NCBI RefSeq assembly: GCF_001697185.1
Contig: NZ_CP014224.1
Location: 2,232,001 to 2,296,000 of the forward strand
Source: Wenyingzhuangia fucanilytica
Lineage (GTDB): Bacteria; Bacteroidota; Bacteroidia; Flavobacteriales; Flavobacteriaceae
Direction: 5' to 3'
DNA: 64,000 bases
Shown here: piece after piece, positions 33,586 through 41,451 of the stretch
Layout of the letters: each line of letters begins with the position of its first letter
Position numbering within the stretch: the first letter of the stretch is position 1
Translations under genes and position numbers: made by a program
Notes under the pieces: model-generated
What the model was told of the DNA's origin: nothing
Databases searched by the model: none
What the model saw: the letters and a program-made list of their open reading frames with translations, nothing else

Positions 33586-34050
33586 ATGAAAACCCTATTC
33601 ATCGCTTTTTTTGCTGCTTTAACTTTATCGTGGAGCAACAACTGTGAGCAATTACAAAAAGTTAGAACTTTTTTTCAGGATGGAGTAGACAAAGAGCAAT
33701 TAGAAGAAATGATAGTCATTTGTGAAAAATCTAATTGTAGTGATGTTATTCCCTATCACGCTGCTGCTATCATGAAAAAAGCCGAGTTTGTTTGGTCTCC
33801 TATGCAAAAGTTATCTAACTTTAAAAAGGGAAAAAAAATGCTAGAAAATTTTATAACAAAACATCCCAATCATGTTGAAGCCAGATATATTAGATGGCTC
33901 ACACAAAATAAAGCGCCTAAGTTTTTAGGCTACTACAATAACCTCGATGAAGATGATTTGTTTATTCAAAAAAACTTAGCCAAAAGTAACATCAATACAG
34001 ACTATCAAAACATAATGTTAAAACACATTAAAAAAATAAAAAATGAATAA
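33586..34050 (+). CDS. Small secreted protein inside the carotenoid operon, function unknown
   Basis: A 154-residue protein with a short hydrophobic N-terminus (MKTLFIAFFAALTLSWS) that looks like a signal peptide. Four cysteines (NCEQ, VICEKSNCSD) follow, and then a helical region, KHPNHVEARYIRWL, resembling a TPR unit. I do not recognise a named family. It sits 3 nt after crtB and overlaps crtZ by 8 nt, so it is translated as part of the pathway. Similar small genes occur in other flavobacterial carotenoid clusters as far as I recall. A structural or protein-interaction role is a guess. Confidence 0.75.
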   Translation: MKTLFIAFFAALTLSWSNNCEQLQKVRTFFQDGVDKEQLEEMIVICEKSNCSDVIPYHAAAIMKKAEFVWSPMQKLSNFKKGKKMLENFITKHPNHVEARYIRWLTQNKAPKFLGYYNNLDEDDLFIQKNLAKSNINTDYQNIMLKHIKKIKNE

Positions 34051-34501
34051 CGTATTAATATATATTCTTACTACACTAGGTACATTTTTATTTATGGAAT
34101 GTATTACTTGGTGTACCCATAAATTTGTAATGCATGGTTTTTTATGGTATTTACACGAAGATCATCACCAACCGAAATATCAAGGAGTATTTGAGAAAAA
34201 TGATGCTTTTTTTGTCATTTTTGCCATCCCTAGTATTGCTTTGTTTTATTTTGGAATTAGACCAGAGCTTAACTTTTTGTTTTTTATCGGTTTGGGAATT
34301 TTATTTTATGGTATTGCCTATTTTTTAGTTCATGATATCATCATTCATCAAAGATTTAATTGGTTTAAAAACATAAAAAACCCATATATCAAATCTTTAA
34401 GAAAAGCTCACAAAGTGCATCATAAACATTTAGGAAAAGAAGAAGGAGAATGTTTTGGTATGTTGTACGTACCTATTAAATATTTTAAACAATATTTTTA
34501 A
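34043..34501 (+). CDS. crtZ: Beta-carotene hydroxylase CrtZ (fatty acid hydroxylase family)
   Basis: A 152-residue membrane di-iron hydroxylase producing zeaxanthin from beta-carotene. The histidine clusters are H26-x4-H31, H38-x2-HH (41-42), HDIIIHQRF near 93-101, and HKVHHKH near 120. Four hydrophobic helices surround them. It overlaps the preceding gene by 8 nt and shares its last base with the start of the cyclase gene. Confidence 0.93.
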   Translation: MNNVLIYILTTLGTFLFMECITWCTHKFVMHGFLWYLHEDHHQPKYQGVFEKNDAFFVIFAIPSIALFYFGIRPELNFLFFIGLGILFYGIAYFLVHDIIIHQRFNWFKNIKNPYIKSLRKAHKVHHKHLGKEEGECFGMLYVPIKYFKQYF

Positions 34502-35190
34502 TGCAATACACCTATTTACTCATCAATATCGCATGTATCTCAATTCCTTTTATCGCTAGTTTTTACAAAAAACACGCATTTTACAAAGAGTGGAAATACT
34601 TTTTTTTGAGTTGTATGCTGGTGGGAACTTTCTTTTTAATTTGGGACGAAATATTTACTCAATTAGATTTTTGGGGCTTTAACCCTACTTACTTAACAGG
34701 AATTTATTTAGGTCATTTACCTCTAGAAGAAATTTTGTTTTTTGTTTGTATTCCTTACGCTTGTTCCTTTACTTATTTTGCCTTTCTGTATTTAATTCCC
34801 AATAAAAAAAACAATCAAAAACTGATTAAATTCAACTATATTTTAGCTTTGTTTTTGTTAGGCTTAGGCATTTTAAACTACCACAAATGGTACACTTTTT
34901 TAACCTTTTTGTTTTTAGGTATTTTCTTACTTTATCTAAAAAAATTAAAAGTTAATTTGTTTTATTACTACCTAACTTTTGCCACCATTCTTCCGTTCTT
35001 TTTTATGAGTAACGGAATATTAACTGGTAGTTTTTTAGAAGCTCCTATTGTTTGGTACAACAATACTCAAAATTTGGGCATAAGAATGTTTACCATTCCT
35101 GTGGAAGATACTTTTTACGGAATGTTATTAATTTTTGGAAACATATACTTTCATCAATATTTTAAACAAAAAGCAAATGCAAAAAGTTAA
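34501..35190 (+). CDS. Lycopene cyclase (CrtYcd-type, membrane)
   Basis: A 229-residue protein with about seven TM helices, built from two similar lycopene cyclase domains. GHLPLEEILFF (near residue 75) and IPVEDTFYGMLLIF (near 200) are the paired signature motifs P-x-E-E/D of the heterodimeric/fused CrtYcd type, distinct from the FAD-type CrtY. It makes beta-carotene from lycopene, completing crtI-crtB-cyclase-crtZ for zeaxanthin. It overlaps the photolyase gene by 14 nt. Confidence 0.9.
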   Translation: MQYTYLLINIACISIPFIASFYKKHAFYKEWKYFFLSCMLVGTFFLIWDEIFTQLDFWGFNPTYLTGIYLGHLPLEEILFFVCIPYACSFTYFAFLYLIPNKKNNQKLIKFNYILALFLLGLGILNYHKWYTFLTFLFLGIFLLYLKKLKVNLFYYYLTFATILPFFFMSNGILTGSFLEAPIVWYNNTQNLGIRMFTIPVEDTFYGMLLIFGNIYFHQYFKQKANAKS

Positions 35191-36463
35191 TGTATTTTGG
35201 TTTAGAAGAGATTTACGTTTGTTTGATAATACAGCTCTAAACAAAGCTTTAGCAGAGAACATCCCTGTACTTCCTATTTTTATTTTTGATGATGAAATTT
35301 TAGAATTTTTACCAAAGAATGATGCTAGGGTATCTTTTATTTATGACTGTTTAAATAACATCAATCAAGAACTAAATCAACATAAAAGTAGTTTATTGGT
35401 TTTAAAAGGAACACCTACAGAAGTATGGAAACAACTTTTTAAAAATTACAACATCAATGCTATTTACACCAATAAAGATTATGAACCTTATGCTTTAGAA
35501 CGAGATAGAAATATTTACAAATTGGCTAAGGAACATCAAATTGAATTTTATAGGTTTAAAGATCAAGTCATTTTTGAAGAAAATGAAATTATAAAAGCCG
35601 ATGGAAAACCATACACTGTTTATACTCCTTATAAAAACAAATGGTTAACTGTTTTTAAAGAAAGAACTCTTACAACGCAAACAGGTAATGATCAAAACTT
35701 TTTAAAACAAAAAACATCATTTCCCAAAATTGAAGAGATAGGATTTACAGCTTCTTTAATAAAAGTACCTAAGTTTGACGCTACAAAAATTATAGATTAC
35801 GGAAAACATAGAGATTTCCCTTCTATTGATCACACCACACATATTGGTCCTCATTTACGTTTTGGTACTTTAAGTATCAGGCAAGTCATTTTAAATTTAC
35901 CAAAGCAAAGCGATGTCTATTTAAGTGAATTAATTTGGAGAGAGTTTTTTATGCAAATTCTCTTTCATTTTCCGCAAGCACAGCACCACAATTTTAAATC
36001 TAAATACGATACCATTCCTTGGAGAAATAACGAAGAGGAATTTAACAAATGGTGTAACGGACAAACAGGATACCCTATAGTAGATGCAGGTATGAGAGAG
36101 TTAAATGCCACGGGACATATGCACAACAGAGTAAGAATGATTACGGCAGGATTTTTATGCAAACACTTACTGATTGATTGGCAATGGGGTGAAGCGTATT
36201 TTGCCGAAAAATTATTAGATTATGAACTAGCTGCCAACAACGGAAATTGGCAATGGGCTGCAGGAACAGGTTGTGATGCTGCTCCTTATTTTAGAGTTTT
36301 TAACCCGACCACTCAAATTCAAAAGTTTGACAAAGACCTAAAATATATTAAAAAATGGGTGCCCGAATTAAATGAATTAAGTTATCCAGAACCAATGGTG
36401 GAACATAAATTTGCCAGAGAAAGAGCTATTAACACCTATAAACTAGCTTTAGAAAGCCACTAA
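35177..36463 (+). CDS. Deoxyribodipyrimidine photolyase (class I cryptochrome/photolyase)
   Basis: A 428-residue light-driven DNA repair enzyme. NVFWFRRDLRLFDN opens the antenna-chromophore domain, and the C-terminal FAD domain has LSELIWREFFMQIL, TGYPIVDAGMREL, MHNRVRM and NNGNWQWAAGTGCDAAPYFR, typical of class I CPD photolyases. I start at the ATG at 35177, which begins MQKVNVFWFRRDLR; an in-frame ATG at 35135 would add 14 residues with no family match. The start lies inside the cyclase gene, so expression is coupled with the carotenoid genes and the operon looks like a light-protection unit. Confidence 0.93.
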   Translation: MQKVNVFWFRRDLRLFDNTALNKALAENIPVLPIFIFDDEILEFLPKNDARVSFIYDCLNNINQELNQHKSSLLVLKGTPTEVWKQLFKNYNINAIYTNKDYEPYALERDRNIYKLAKEHQIEFYRFKDQVIFEENEIIKADGKPYTVYTPYKNKWLTVFKERTLTTQTGNDQNFLKQKTSFPKIEEIGFTASLIKVPKFDATKIIDYGKHRDFPSIDHTTHIGPHLRFGTLSIRQVILNLPKQSDVYLSELIWREFFMQILFHFPQAQHHNFKSKYDTIPWRNNEEEFNKWCNGQTGYPIVDAGMRELNATGHMHNRVRMITAGFLCKHLLIDWQWGEAYFAEKLLDYELAANNGNWQWAAGTGCDAAPYFRVFNPTTQIQKFDKDLKYIKKWVPELNELSYPEPMVEHKFARERAINTYKLALESH

Positions 36464-36566
36464 AAAAATTTATTACCACTTATTTTTTTCACAGTACTAA
36501 GAAACAGACGTTTAACAAATTCTATTATTTGTTATATCTTTAAGGCCTTATTAAAGAAACCTTATC

Positions 36567-37388
36567 ATGAAAAAAATACTTTTTGCCCTATCTTTTATTT
36601 TACTTACTTCTTGTTTTAAAGATGATCTTCCAAAAGACTATACAGAAGAAAACGAACAAGAAATTTTAGCTTATTTAAGTGAGCATGATTTAACTGATTT
36701 AGCTGTTAAAACCAACTCTGGGCTATATTATGTAATTGATGAAGAAGGTGATGGATTACAACCTACTTATCAAGATGTAGTGACTGTAGCATATAAAGGA
36801 ACATTTACCAATGGAAAAGTTTTTGATGAAAGCGATGAAGAAGGTATTTTAATAAGCTTACAACAAGTTATTTATGGATGGGCTGAAGGAATTCCATATT
36901 TTAAAGAAGGAGGTTCTGGTAAACTTATTATCCCATCTAGATTGGCTTATGGTAGTTACGACAGAGAAGGTATTCCTGCGGGGTCTGTTTTGGTTTTTGA
37001 TATTGAATTACTTTCTGTGAATTATTCTAAAGAAAATGAAAAAGAAATCACGGACTATCTTTCTGAAAATAATTTAACAGAATCTGCTGTAAGAACAGAT
37101 TCAGGACTTTATTATATTATTAAGGAAGAAGGTACTGGTGAAACCCCTACAGATACAAGTATTGTTACCGTTAATTACAAAGGATACTTTACAGATGAAG
37201 AAATATTTGATGAGAAAGACAATAAAGTATTTAATCTGTCTTCAGAAACCTTAATTCAAGGATGGAAAGAAGGAATTCCATATTTTAAAGAAGGTGGTAA
37301 AGGAAAATTATTCATCCCATCAAGGCTGGGGCTTAAAAATGGTTCAGTACTTATTTTTGACATCGATCTTATCACTATCAATAATTAA
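36567..37388 (+). CDS. Lipoprotein with two FKBP-type prolyl isomerase domains
   Basis: A 273-residue lipoprotein; lipobox LLTSC gives Cys16 as the acylation site. FKBP domain 1 (about 47-150) has VAYKGTF, VFDES, YGWAEGIPYFKEGG, LAYG and GSVLVFDIELL. FKBP domain 2 (about 180-273) is a clear duplicate (VNYKGYF, IFDEKD, QGWKEGIPYFKEGG) but lacks the flap containing the AYG tyrosine, going straight from SRLG to LKNGSVLIFDID. Domain 1 looks competent for peptidyl-prolyl isomerisation in the periplasm, whereas domain 2 is probably weak or inactive. It is transcribed alone. Confidence 0.9.
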   Translation: MKKILFALSFILLTSCFKDDLPKDYTEENEQEILAYLSEHDLTDLAVKTNSGLYYVIDEEGDGLQPTYQDVVTVAYKGTFTNGKVFDESDEEGILISLQQVIYGWAEGIPYFKEGGSGKLIIPSRLAYGSYDREGIPAGSVLVFDIELLSVNYSKENEKEITDYLSENNLTESAVRTDSGLYYIIKEEGTGETPTDTSIVTVNYKGYFTDEEIFDEKDNKVFNLSSETLIQGWKEGIPYFKEGGKGKLFIPSRLGLKNGSVLIFDIDLITINN

Positions 37389-37390
37389 AA

Positions 37391-37521
37391 AGGACTGTCT
37401 TAAAAACATTATAAAATGTCATTCTGAATTTAGTTCATAATCACACCATGCTTTAAATAGTAGTGATGAGAAACTGAAACAAATTCAGTTTGACGAATAC
37501 TTTACTTTTAAGACAACTCTT
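37391..37521. repeat. Imperfect inverted-repeat element with terminator-like ends
   Basis: Outer arms GTCTTAAAA (37397-37405) and TTTTAAGAC (37506-37514) enclose an inner imperfect inverted repeat: TGTCATTCTGAATTTAGTT at 37417 against AACTGAAACAAATTCAGTTTGACGA ending near 37496 (in outline). T residues follow. The words CATTCTGAATTT and TTCAGTTTGACG are typical of REP-like palindromes scattered in flavobacterial genomes. The element occupies the whole gap between convergent genes and may act as a terminator. Confidence 0.6.
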
Positions 37522-37536
37522 TTTTTATAGATTTTT

Positions 37537-37923
37537 TTAATCAAAATCTTCATTTATTTCTATCCAATAACCATCTGGATCTTGAAAATAAAACTGTTTA
37601 ATTCCGTCTTTTCTTATATAATTTTTATCAGGAGTTCCCAACCAATCCGCATAAGCTATATCCATAGTATTTAAATGCTTTAAAAAAGGAGATATATCTT
37701 TTATGGCCAATGCAAAATGAACAGCTTTATTGGTTTTTATTTCAGCTGTTGGTCTAGGAATCAAATGAAGTTGTTTTCCTTCGCCTATAGAAAACCATCT
37801 TGTTTTAGAGTCAGAAGCTGTGTTTTCAATCTCCTTAAGTTTTAATACTCTTATATAGAACTCGCTAGATTTTTCTACATCTTTAACAGAAAGTGCAACA
37901 TGGTTAAATGAAAATGTAAACAT
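37537..37923 (-). CDS. VOC/glyoxalase-family protein
   Basis: A 128-residue vicinal-oxygen-chelate fold protein. FNHVALSVKDVEKSSEFY gives the first metal histidine in the N-terminal motif (residue about 6), VHFALAIKD is the second module, and FYFQDPDGYWIEI the C-terminal motif with the metal Glu. It resembles lactoylglutathione lyase and related lyases, but no specific substrate can be assigned. I start at the ATG at 37923; the longer frame begins with TTG at 37944. YjbQ lies 47 nt upstream in the same direction. Confidence 0.85.
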   Translation of the reverse strand: MFTFSFNHVALSVKDVEKSSEFYIRVLKLKEIENTASDSKTRWFSIGEGKQLHLIPRPTAEIKTNKAVHFALAIKDISPFLKHLNTMDIAYADWLGTPDKNYIRKDGIKQFYFQDPDGYWIEINEDFD

Positions 37924-37970
37924 GGTTTTATTTTTATAAATCAAATATCAATATTCTTAATTACTTTATT

Positions 37971-38393
37971 TTAGTTTCCAAAAGCAGTAATAACTACAGT
38001 TCTACGCCCTCCATAATTGCGATGTTCCCCCAAATATATTCCTTGCCAAACACCCAAATTTAAAGAACCTTTGCTAATTGGAATTTGTACAGAACAACCC
38101 AACATAGAAGCTTTAATATGTGCTGGCATATCATCACTACCCTCGTAATCATGTTTGTAATAAGGCATGTCTTCTGGGATCATTTTATTAATATGCGTTT
38201 CAAAATCTAACCTTACTGTAGGGTCTGCATTTTCGTTAATGGTTAAACTTGCAGAAGTATGTTTAATAAACACTTGCAATTGCCCTATATTAATAGTTTT
38301 AATTTCTGGTATAGCTGTTAAAATTTCATCCGTAATTAAATGATAACCTCGTTTGCGAGAAGTTAACTGAATTTCTTTTTGATAAAAAATCAT
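37971..38393 (-). CDS. YjbQ family protein (UPF0047)
   Basis: A 140-residue UPF0047/YjbQ protein. The family motifs are HTSASLTINENADPTVRLDFE, read in parts (HTSASLTINE near 48), MPAHIKAS, and LGVWQGIYLGEHRNYGGRR with the conserved Gln and His near the C-terminus. The family is annotated as secondary thiamine-phosphate synthase on weak evidence. Its length is normal. Confidence 0.9.
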   Translation of the reverse strand: MIFYQKEIQLTSRKRGYHLITDEILTAIPEIKTINIGQLQVFIKHTSASLTINENADPTVRLDFETHINKMIPEDMPYYKHDYEGSDDMPAHIKASMLGCSVQIPISKGSLNLGVWQGIYLGEHRNYGGRRTVVITAFGN

Positions 38394-38493
38394 AGTTCTG
38401 TAATTAGACCATAAAGATACTTTAATCCATATATTTTACCTTCTGTATATACCTAAACGCAAAACTCTAACTACCAACACAATAGAGTTTAAA

Positions 38494-38533
38494 TGTCAAA
38501 ATTTCAGTTTTAATCAAATGGCATATCCTTTGA
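38494..38533 (+). promoter_or_regulatory. Bipartite heat-shock-type promoter element of hsp20
   Basis: TGTCA at 38494-38498 is followed, 25 nt start to start, by TGGCATATCCTTTGA at 38519-38533. The second part has a GG and a G separated by 10 nt, the spacing of sigma-54 -24/-12 promoters, though with GA rather than GC at -12. The same layout with the same 25-nt offset occurs upstream of dnaK. No TAnnTTTG box is present before hsp20. Confidence 0.55.
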
Positions 38534-38576
38534 TTTTAAGTAAGTAAATAGATTGTTTAACTTAAATTTTAATATT

Positions 38577-39005
38577 ATGTCACTAGTAAAATTTTCAAAT
38601 TCGTACCCAGACTTATTTGATCGTTTTTTTAATTATGATATGTTAAACGGTTCAAGTAAGCATTTTTCTAAAACTAACACTACTATACCATTGGTAAATG
38701 TTTCTGAAAACCACGATGGTTTCTCTATTGAAATGGCCATTCCTGGATTTAAGAAAGATGATTTTAAATTAGAATTAGACAATGGTAGATTAACTATCTC
38801 ATCCGAAAAAGAAGAAAAAAGAGAAGATGACCATTATGCTGTAAAAGAATACAGTTATCAATCTTTTAGTAGGTCTTTTACTTTATCAGAAAGTATAGAA
38901 CAAGAGAATATTGAGGCCAGTTATGATGATGGGATATTAAAAGTTTTTATTCCTAAAAAAGAGGAAGCCAAACCTAAACCTATTAAGGTAATTGATGTAA
39001 AGTAA
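38577..39005 (+). CDS. Small heat-shock protein Hsp20
   Basis: A 142-residue alpha-crystallin-domain chaperone that holds unfolded proteins. Residues of about 32-135 form the crystallin domain, with VSENHDGFSIEMAIPGFKKDDF, then LELDNGRLTISSEKEE (each read in part), and YDDGILKVFIPKKEE at the end, followed by the conserved I-x-V tail (KVIDV). I start at the ATG at 38577 (MSLVKFSN), typical for flavobacterial Hsp20; a longer frame from 38553 starts with a non-ATG codon. It is monocistronic up to a terminator. Confidence 0.92.
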   Translation: MSLVKFSNSYPDLFDRFFNYDMLNGSSKHFSKTNTTIPLVNVSENHDGFSIEMAIPGFKKDDFKLELDNGRLTISSEKEEKREDDHYAVKEYSYQSFSRSFTLSESIEQENIEASYDDGILKVFIPKKEEAKPKPIKVIDVK

Positions 39006-39009
39006 TTTT

Positions 39010-39034
39010 AAACCGAGGTAATACTCGGTTTTTT
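39010..39034 (+). terminator. Terminator after hsp20
   Basis: AACCGAG and CTCGGTT form a stem with a 6-nt loop, followed by T residues. It separates hsp20 from the small gene at 39059. Confidence 0.8.
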
Positions 39035-39058
39035 ATGTGTATTTAAAATTTTACCATT

Positions 39059-39259
39059 ATGTTAGAATTACAAAAACATGTATTATCACAAGTAAAACAC
39101 AATAAAGAGTTATTTATTAAAGAGTTAATCAAGTCTAAAAAATGGCTAAACCATTCTGAAATAGAAGAATTAAAAGTATGGTTATTACAAGAACAATTTA
39201 AAAGTCATCATCAAATTATTCTAGCCACATTAACTCATCATTTTCAAATAGCTTCATAA
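39059..39259 (+). CDS. Small helical protein between hsp20 and dnaK, function unknown
   Basis: A 66-residue predicted all-helical protein rich in Leu, Lys, His and Glu (KELFIKELIKSKKWL, EIEELKVWLLQEQF). It has no signal peptide, no TM helix and no recognised family. Its reading frame uses codons like its neighbours, and it sits neatly between the hsp20 terminator and a strong bidirectional terminator, which supports it being a real gene. No TAnnTTTG promoter was found, so it may be expressed by read-through from hsp20. Confidence 0.6.
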   Translation: MLELQKHVLSQVKHNKELFIKELIKSKKWLNHSEIEELKVWLLQEQFKSHHQIILATLTHHFQIAS

Positions 39260-39263
39260 AAAT

Positions 39264-39297
39264 AAAACCCCGTTTCAGAAAACTGAAACGGGGTTTT
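39264..39297. terminator. Bidirectional terminator between the small gene and dnaK
   Basis: A perfect 15-bp hairpin (AAAACCCCGTTTCAG and complement, loop AAAA) has A and T flanks suited to both directions. Confidence 0.92.
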
Positions 39298-39324
39298 AAA
39301 TATTTATCAATTACTAATTTGTAA

Positions 39325-41220
39325 TTATTTTACTTCTTCAAAGTCAACATCTTCTACATCGTCACCTCCGTTAGAAGCTGCAGCAGGCTCTTCTTGTTGA
39401 GCTCCAGCAGCACCATCTTGAGCAGCCGCTTGGAATTCAGCAGCAGCACCTTGTAAAGCAGTGTTTAACTTTTCAATAGCAGGATCAATTCCTTCTATAT
39501 TTTTAGCAGCATGAGCAGCTTTTAATTCATTTAAAGCTTCGTCAATAGGAGCTTTTTTATCTTCAGGAAGTTTTCCTTCTACTTCTTTCAATTGCTTTTC
39601 TGTTTGGAAAATCATTTGATCAGCAGTGTTTAACTTTTCTGCAGTTTCTTTTGCTTTAGCATCTGCTTCTGCATTTGCTTCTGCATCTGCTTTCATTTTA
39701 GCAATTTCTTCTTCTGATAATCCTGAAGAAGCTTCAATCTTAATTTCTTGAGATTTGTTAGTTGCTTTATCTACAGCAGAAACTTTAATAATTCCGTTTG
39801 CATCAATATCAAAAGTTACTTCAATTTGTGGAGTACCTCTTTGTGCTGGTGGAATATCAGTTAATTGGAAACGTCCAATAGTTTTGTTATCTGCAGCCAT
39901 TGCTCTTTCTCCTTGTAATACGTGAATATCAACAGAAGGTTGGTTATCTACAGCAGTAGAGAAAACTTGAGATTTTTTAGTTGGAATAGTAGTGTTTGCT
40001 TCGATTAACTTAGTAAACACATTCCCCATAGTCTCAATACCTAAAGATAATGGTGTAACGTCTAATAACAATACATCTTTTACATCTCCAGCTAAAACTC
40101 CACCTTGAATAGCCGCTCCAATAGCAACAACCTCATCTGGGTTTACTCCTTTGTTTGGCTCTTTACCAAAGAATTTTTTAACTTCTTCTTGAATTACAGG
40201 AATACGAGTAGATCCTCCTACTAAGATTACCTCATCAATATCAGAAGTATCTAAATCTGCATCTTGTAATGCTTTTTTAACTGGCTCCATAGAACGAACT
40301 ACTAAATCTGCAGCTAATTGCTCAAATTTTGCACGAGTTAAAGTTTGTACCAAGTGCTTTGGTCCTGCAGCAGTTGCAGTTACATATGGTAAGTTGATTT
40401 CTGTTTGTGTAGATGAAGACAATTCAACTTTTGCTTTTTCAGCAGCTTCTTTTAAACGTTGTAATGCCATTGGGTCTAAACGTAAATCGATATCTTCTGC
40501 CGATTTAAATTCGTTTGCCAACCAGTCAATAATCACCTCATCAAAGTTATCTCCTCCTAAGTGAGTATCTCCGTTTGTAGACAATACTTCAAAAACTCCA
40601 TCTCCAATTTCTAAGATAGAAATATCAAAAGTACCACCTCCTAAATCGTAAACAGCAATCTTTTGGTCAGATCCTTTTTTATCAATACCGTAAGCTAATG
40701 CAGCAGCAGTTGGCTCGTTAATAATACGTTGAACTTTTAATCCTGCAATTTCTCCAGCTTCTTTAGTAGCTTGACGTTGTGCATCGTTAAAATATGCAGG
40801 AACTGTAATTACAGCTTCTGTTACTGCTTGTCCTAAATAGTCTTCAGCAGTTTTTTTCATTTTTTGCAAAGTCATTGCAGAAACTTCTTGTGGCGTATAT
40901 AAACGTCCATCAATATCAATACGTGGAGTATCGTTATCTCCTTTAACAACTTTATAAGGTACTCTAGTTACTTCATCAGCACACTCAGAAAACTTGTTCC
41001 CCATAAAACGTTTTACAGATGCAATAGTTTTAGTTGGGTTAGTTACAGCTTGTCTTTTTGCAGGGTCTCCTACTTTACGCTCTCCACCTTCTACAAATGC
41101 AACGATAGATGGTGTAGTTCTTTTTCCTTCAGCATTAGGAATTACCACTGGATCGTTTCCTTCCATTACAGAAACACAAGAGTTAGTAGTTCCTAAGTCA
41201 ATTCCGATAATTTTACTCAT
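39325..41220 (-). CDS. dnaK: Molecular chaperone DnaK (Hsp70)
   Basis: A 631-residue Hsp70. [13 protein letters not shown] opens the ATPase domain, with [12 protein letters not shown] near 195 and VGGSTRIP near 335; the substrate domain follows from about 390, with [16 protein letters not shown] lid helical region and the EEVK-type C-terminus ([12 protein letters not shown]) complete it. Length and tail are normal. The dnaJ and grpE genes are not adjacent. It is monocistronic, with a distinctive upstream region lacking the housekeeping -7 box. Confidence 0.98.
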   Translation of the reverse strand: MSKIIGIDLGTTNSCVSVMEGNDPVVIPNAEGKRTTPSIVAFVEGGERKVGDPAKRQAVTNPTKTIASVKRFMGNKFSECADEVTRVPYKVVKGDNDTPRIDIDGRLYTPQEVSAMTLQKMKKTAEDYLGQAVTEAVITVPAYFNDAQRQATKEAGEIAGLKVQRIINEPTAAALAYGIDKKGSDQKIAVYDLGGGTFDISILEIGDGVFEVLSTNGDTHLGGDNFDEVIIDWLANEFKSAEDIDLRLDPMALQRLKEAAEKAKVELSSSTQTEINLPYVTATAAGPKHLVQTLTRAKFEQLAADLVVRSMEPVKKALQDADLDTSDIDEVILVGGSTRIPVIQEEVKKFFGKEPNKGVNPDEVVAIGAAIQGGVLAGDVKDVLLLDVTPLSLGIETMGNVFTKLIEANTTIPTKKSQVFSTAVDNQPSVDIHVLQGERAMAADNKTIGRFQLTDIPPAQRGTPQIEVTFDIDANGIIKVSAVDKATNKSQEIKIEASSGLSEEEIAKMKADAEANAEADAKAKETAEKLNTADQMIFQTEKQLKEVEGKLPEDKKAPIDEALNELKAAHAAKNIEGIDPAIEKLNTALQGAAAEFQAAAQDGAAGAQQEEPAAASNGGDDVEDVDFEEVK

Positions 41221-41269
41221 AATTATTTATTTAAATAAGTTGTTGATTCAATTTTACACTTAGCAATAG

Positions 41270-41331
41270 TCAATTTGTATGCCACGAGCTGCCAAACAAC
41301 AAATTGTCACAAAGAAATGACAGGTTGGCAG
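41270..41331 (-). promoter_or_regulatory. dnaK regulatory region: heat-shock-type promoter plus inverted repeats
   Basis: On the minus strand TGGCATACAAATTGA (plus 41270-41284) has the same GG-N10-GA layout as the hsp20 element, and TGACA begins 25 nt upstream, the same offset as TGTCA in hsp20. Two further inverted repeats lie in the region: CTGCCAA (41289-41295) with TTGGCAG (41325-41331), and TGTCA (41305-41309) with TGACA (41318-41322). There is no CIRCE sequence. A dedicated heat-shock control is inferred. Confidence 0.6.
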
Positions 41332-41418
41332 AAATAAAGAAATAATTAATATAGTAAACACAAACTTTGTTCAACTTTTATTCATTAATGTGCTCTAAAA
41401 AACTAATTAAAAGAATAC

Positions 41419-41426
41419 TATATTTG
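41419..41426 (+). promoter_or_regulatory. Promoter -7 box of the outer-membrane protein gene
   Basis: TATATTTG matches TAnnTTTG and lies 25 nt before the ATG at 41452. Confidence 0.6.
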
Positions 41427-41451
41427 TTTTTAAAACTGCTATTCTAAAAAA

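Noticed and set aside
34134-34328. A 64-codon alternative frame inside crtZ
   Set aside because: It is a shifted frame within a conserved di-iron hydroxylase gene with intact His motifs.
41289-41331. Inverted repeat upstream of dnaK as a CIRCE element
   Set aside because: CIRCE is TTAGCACTC-N9-GAGTGCTAA; the arms here are CTGCCAA and TTGGCAG and do not match.
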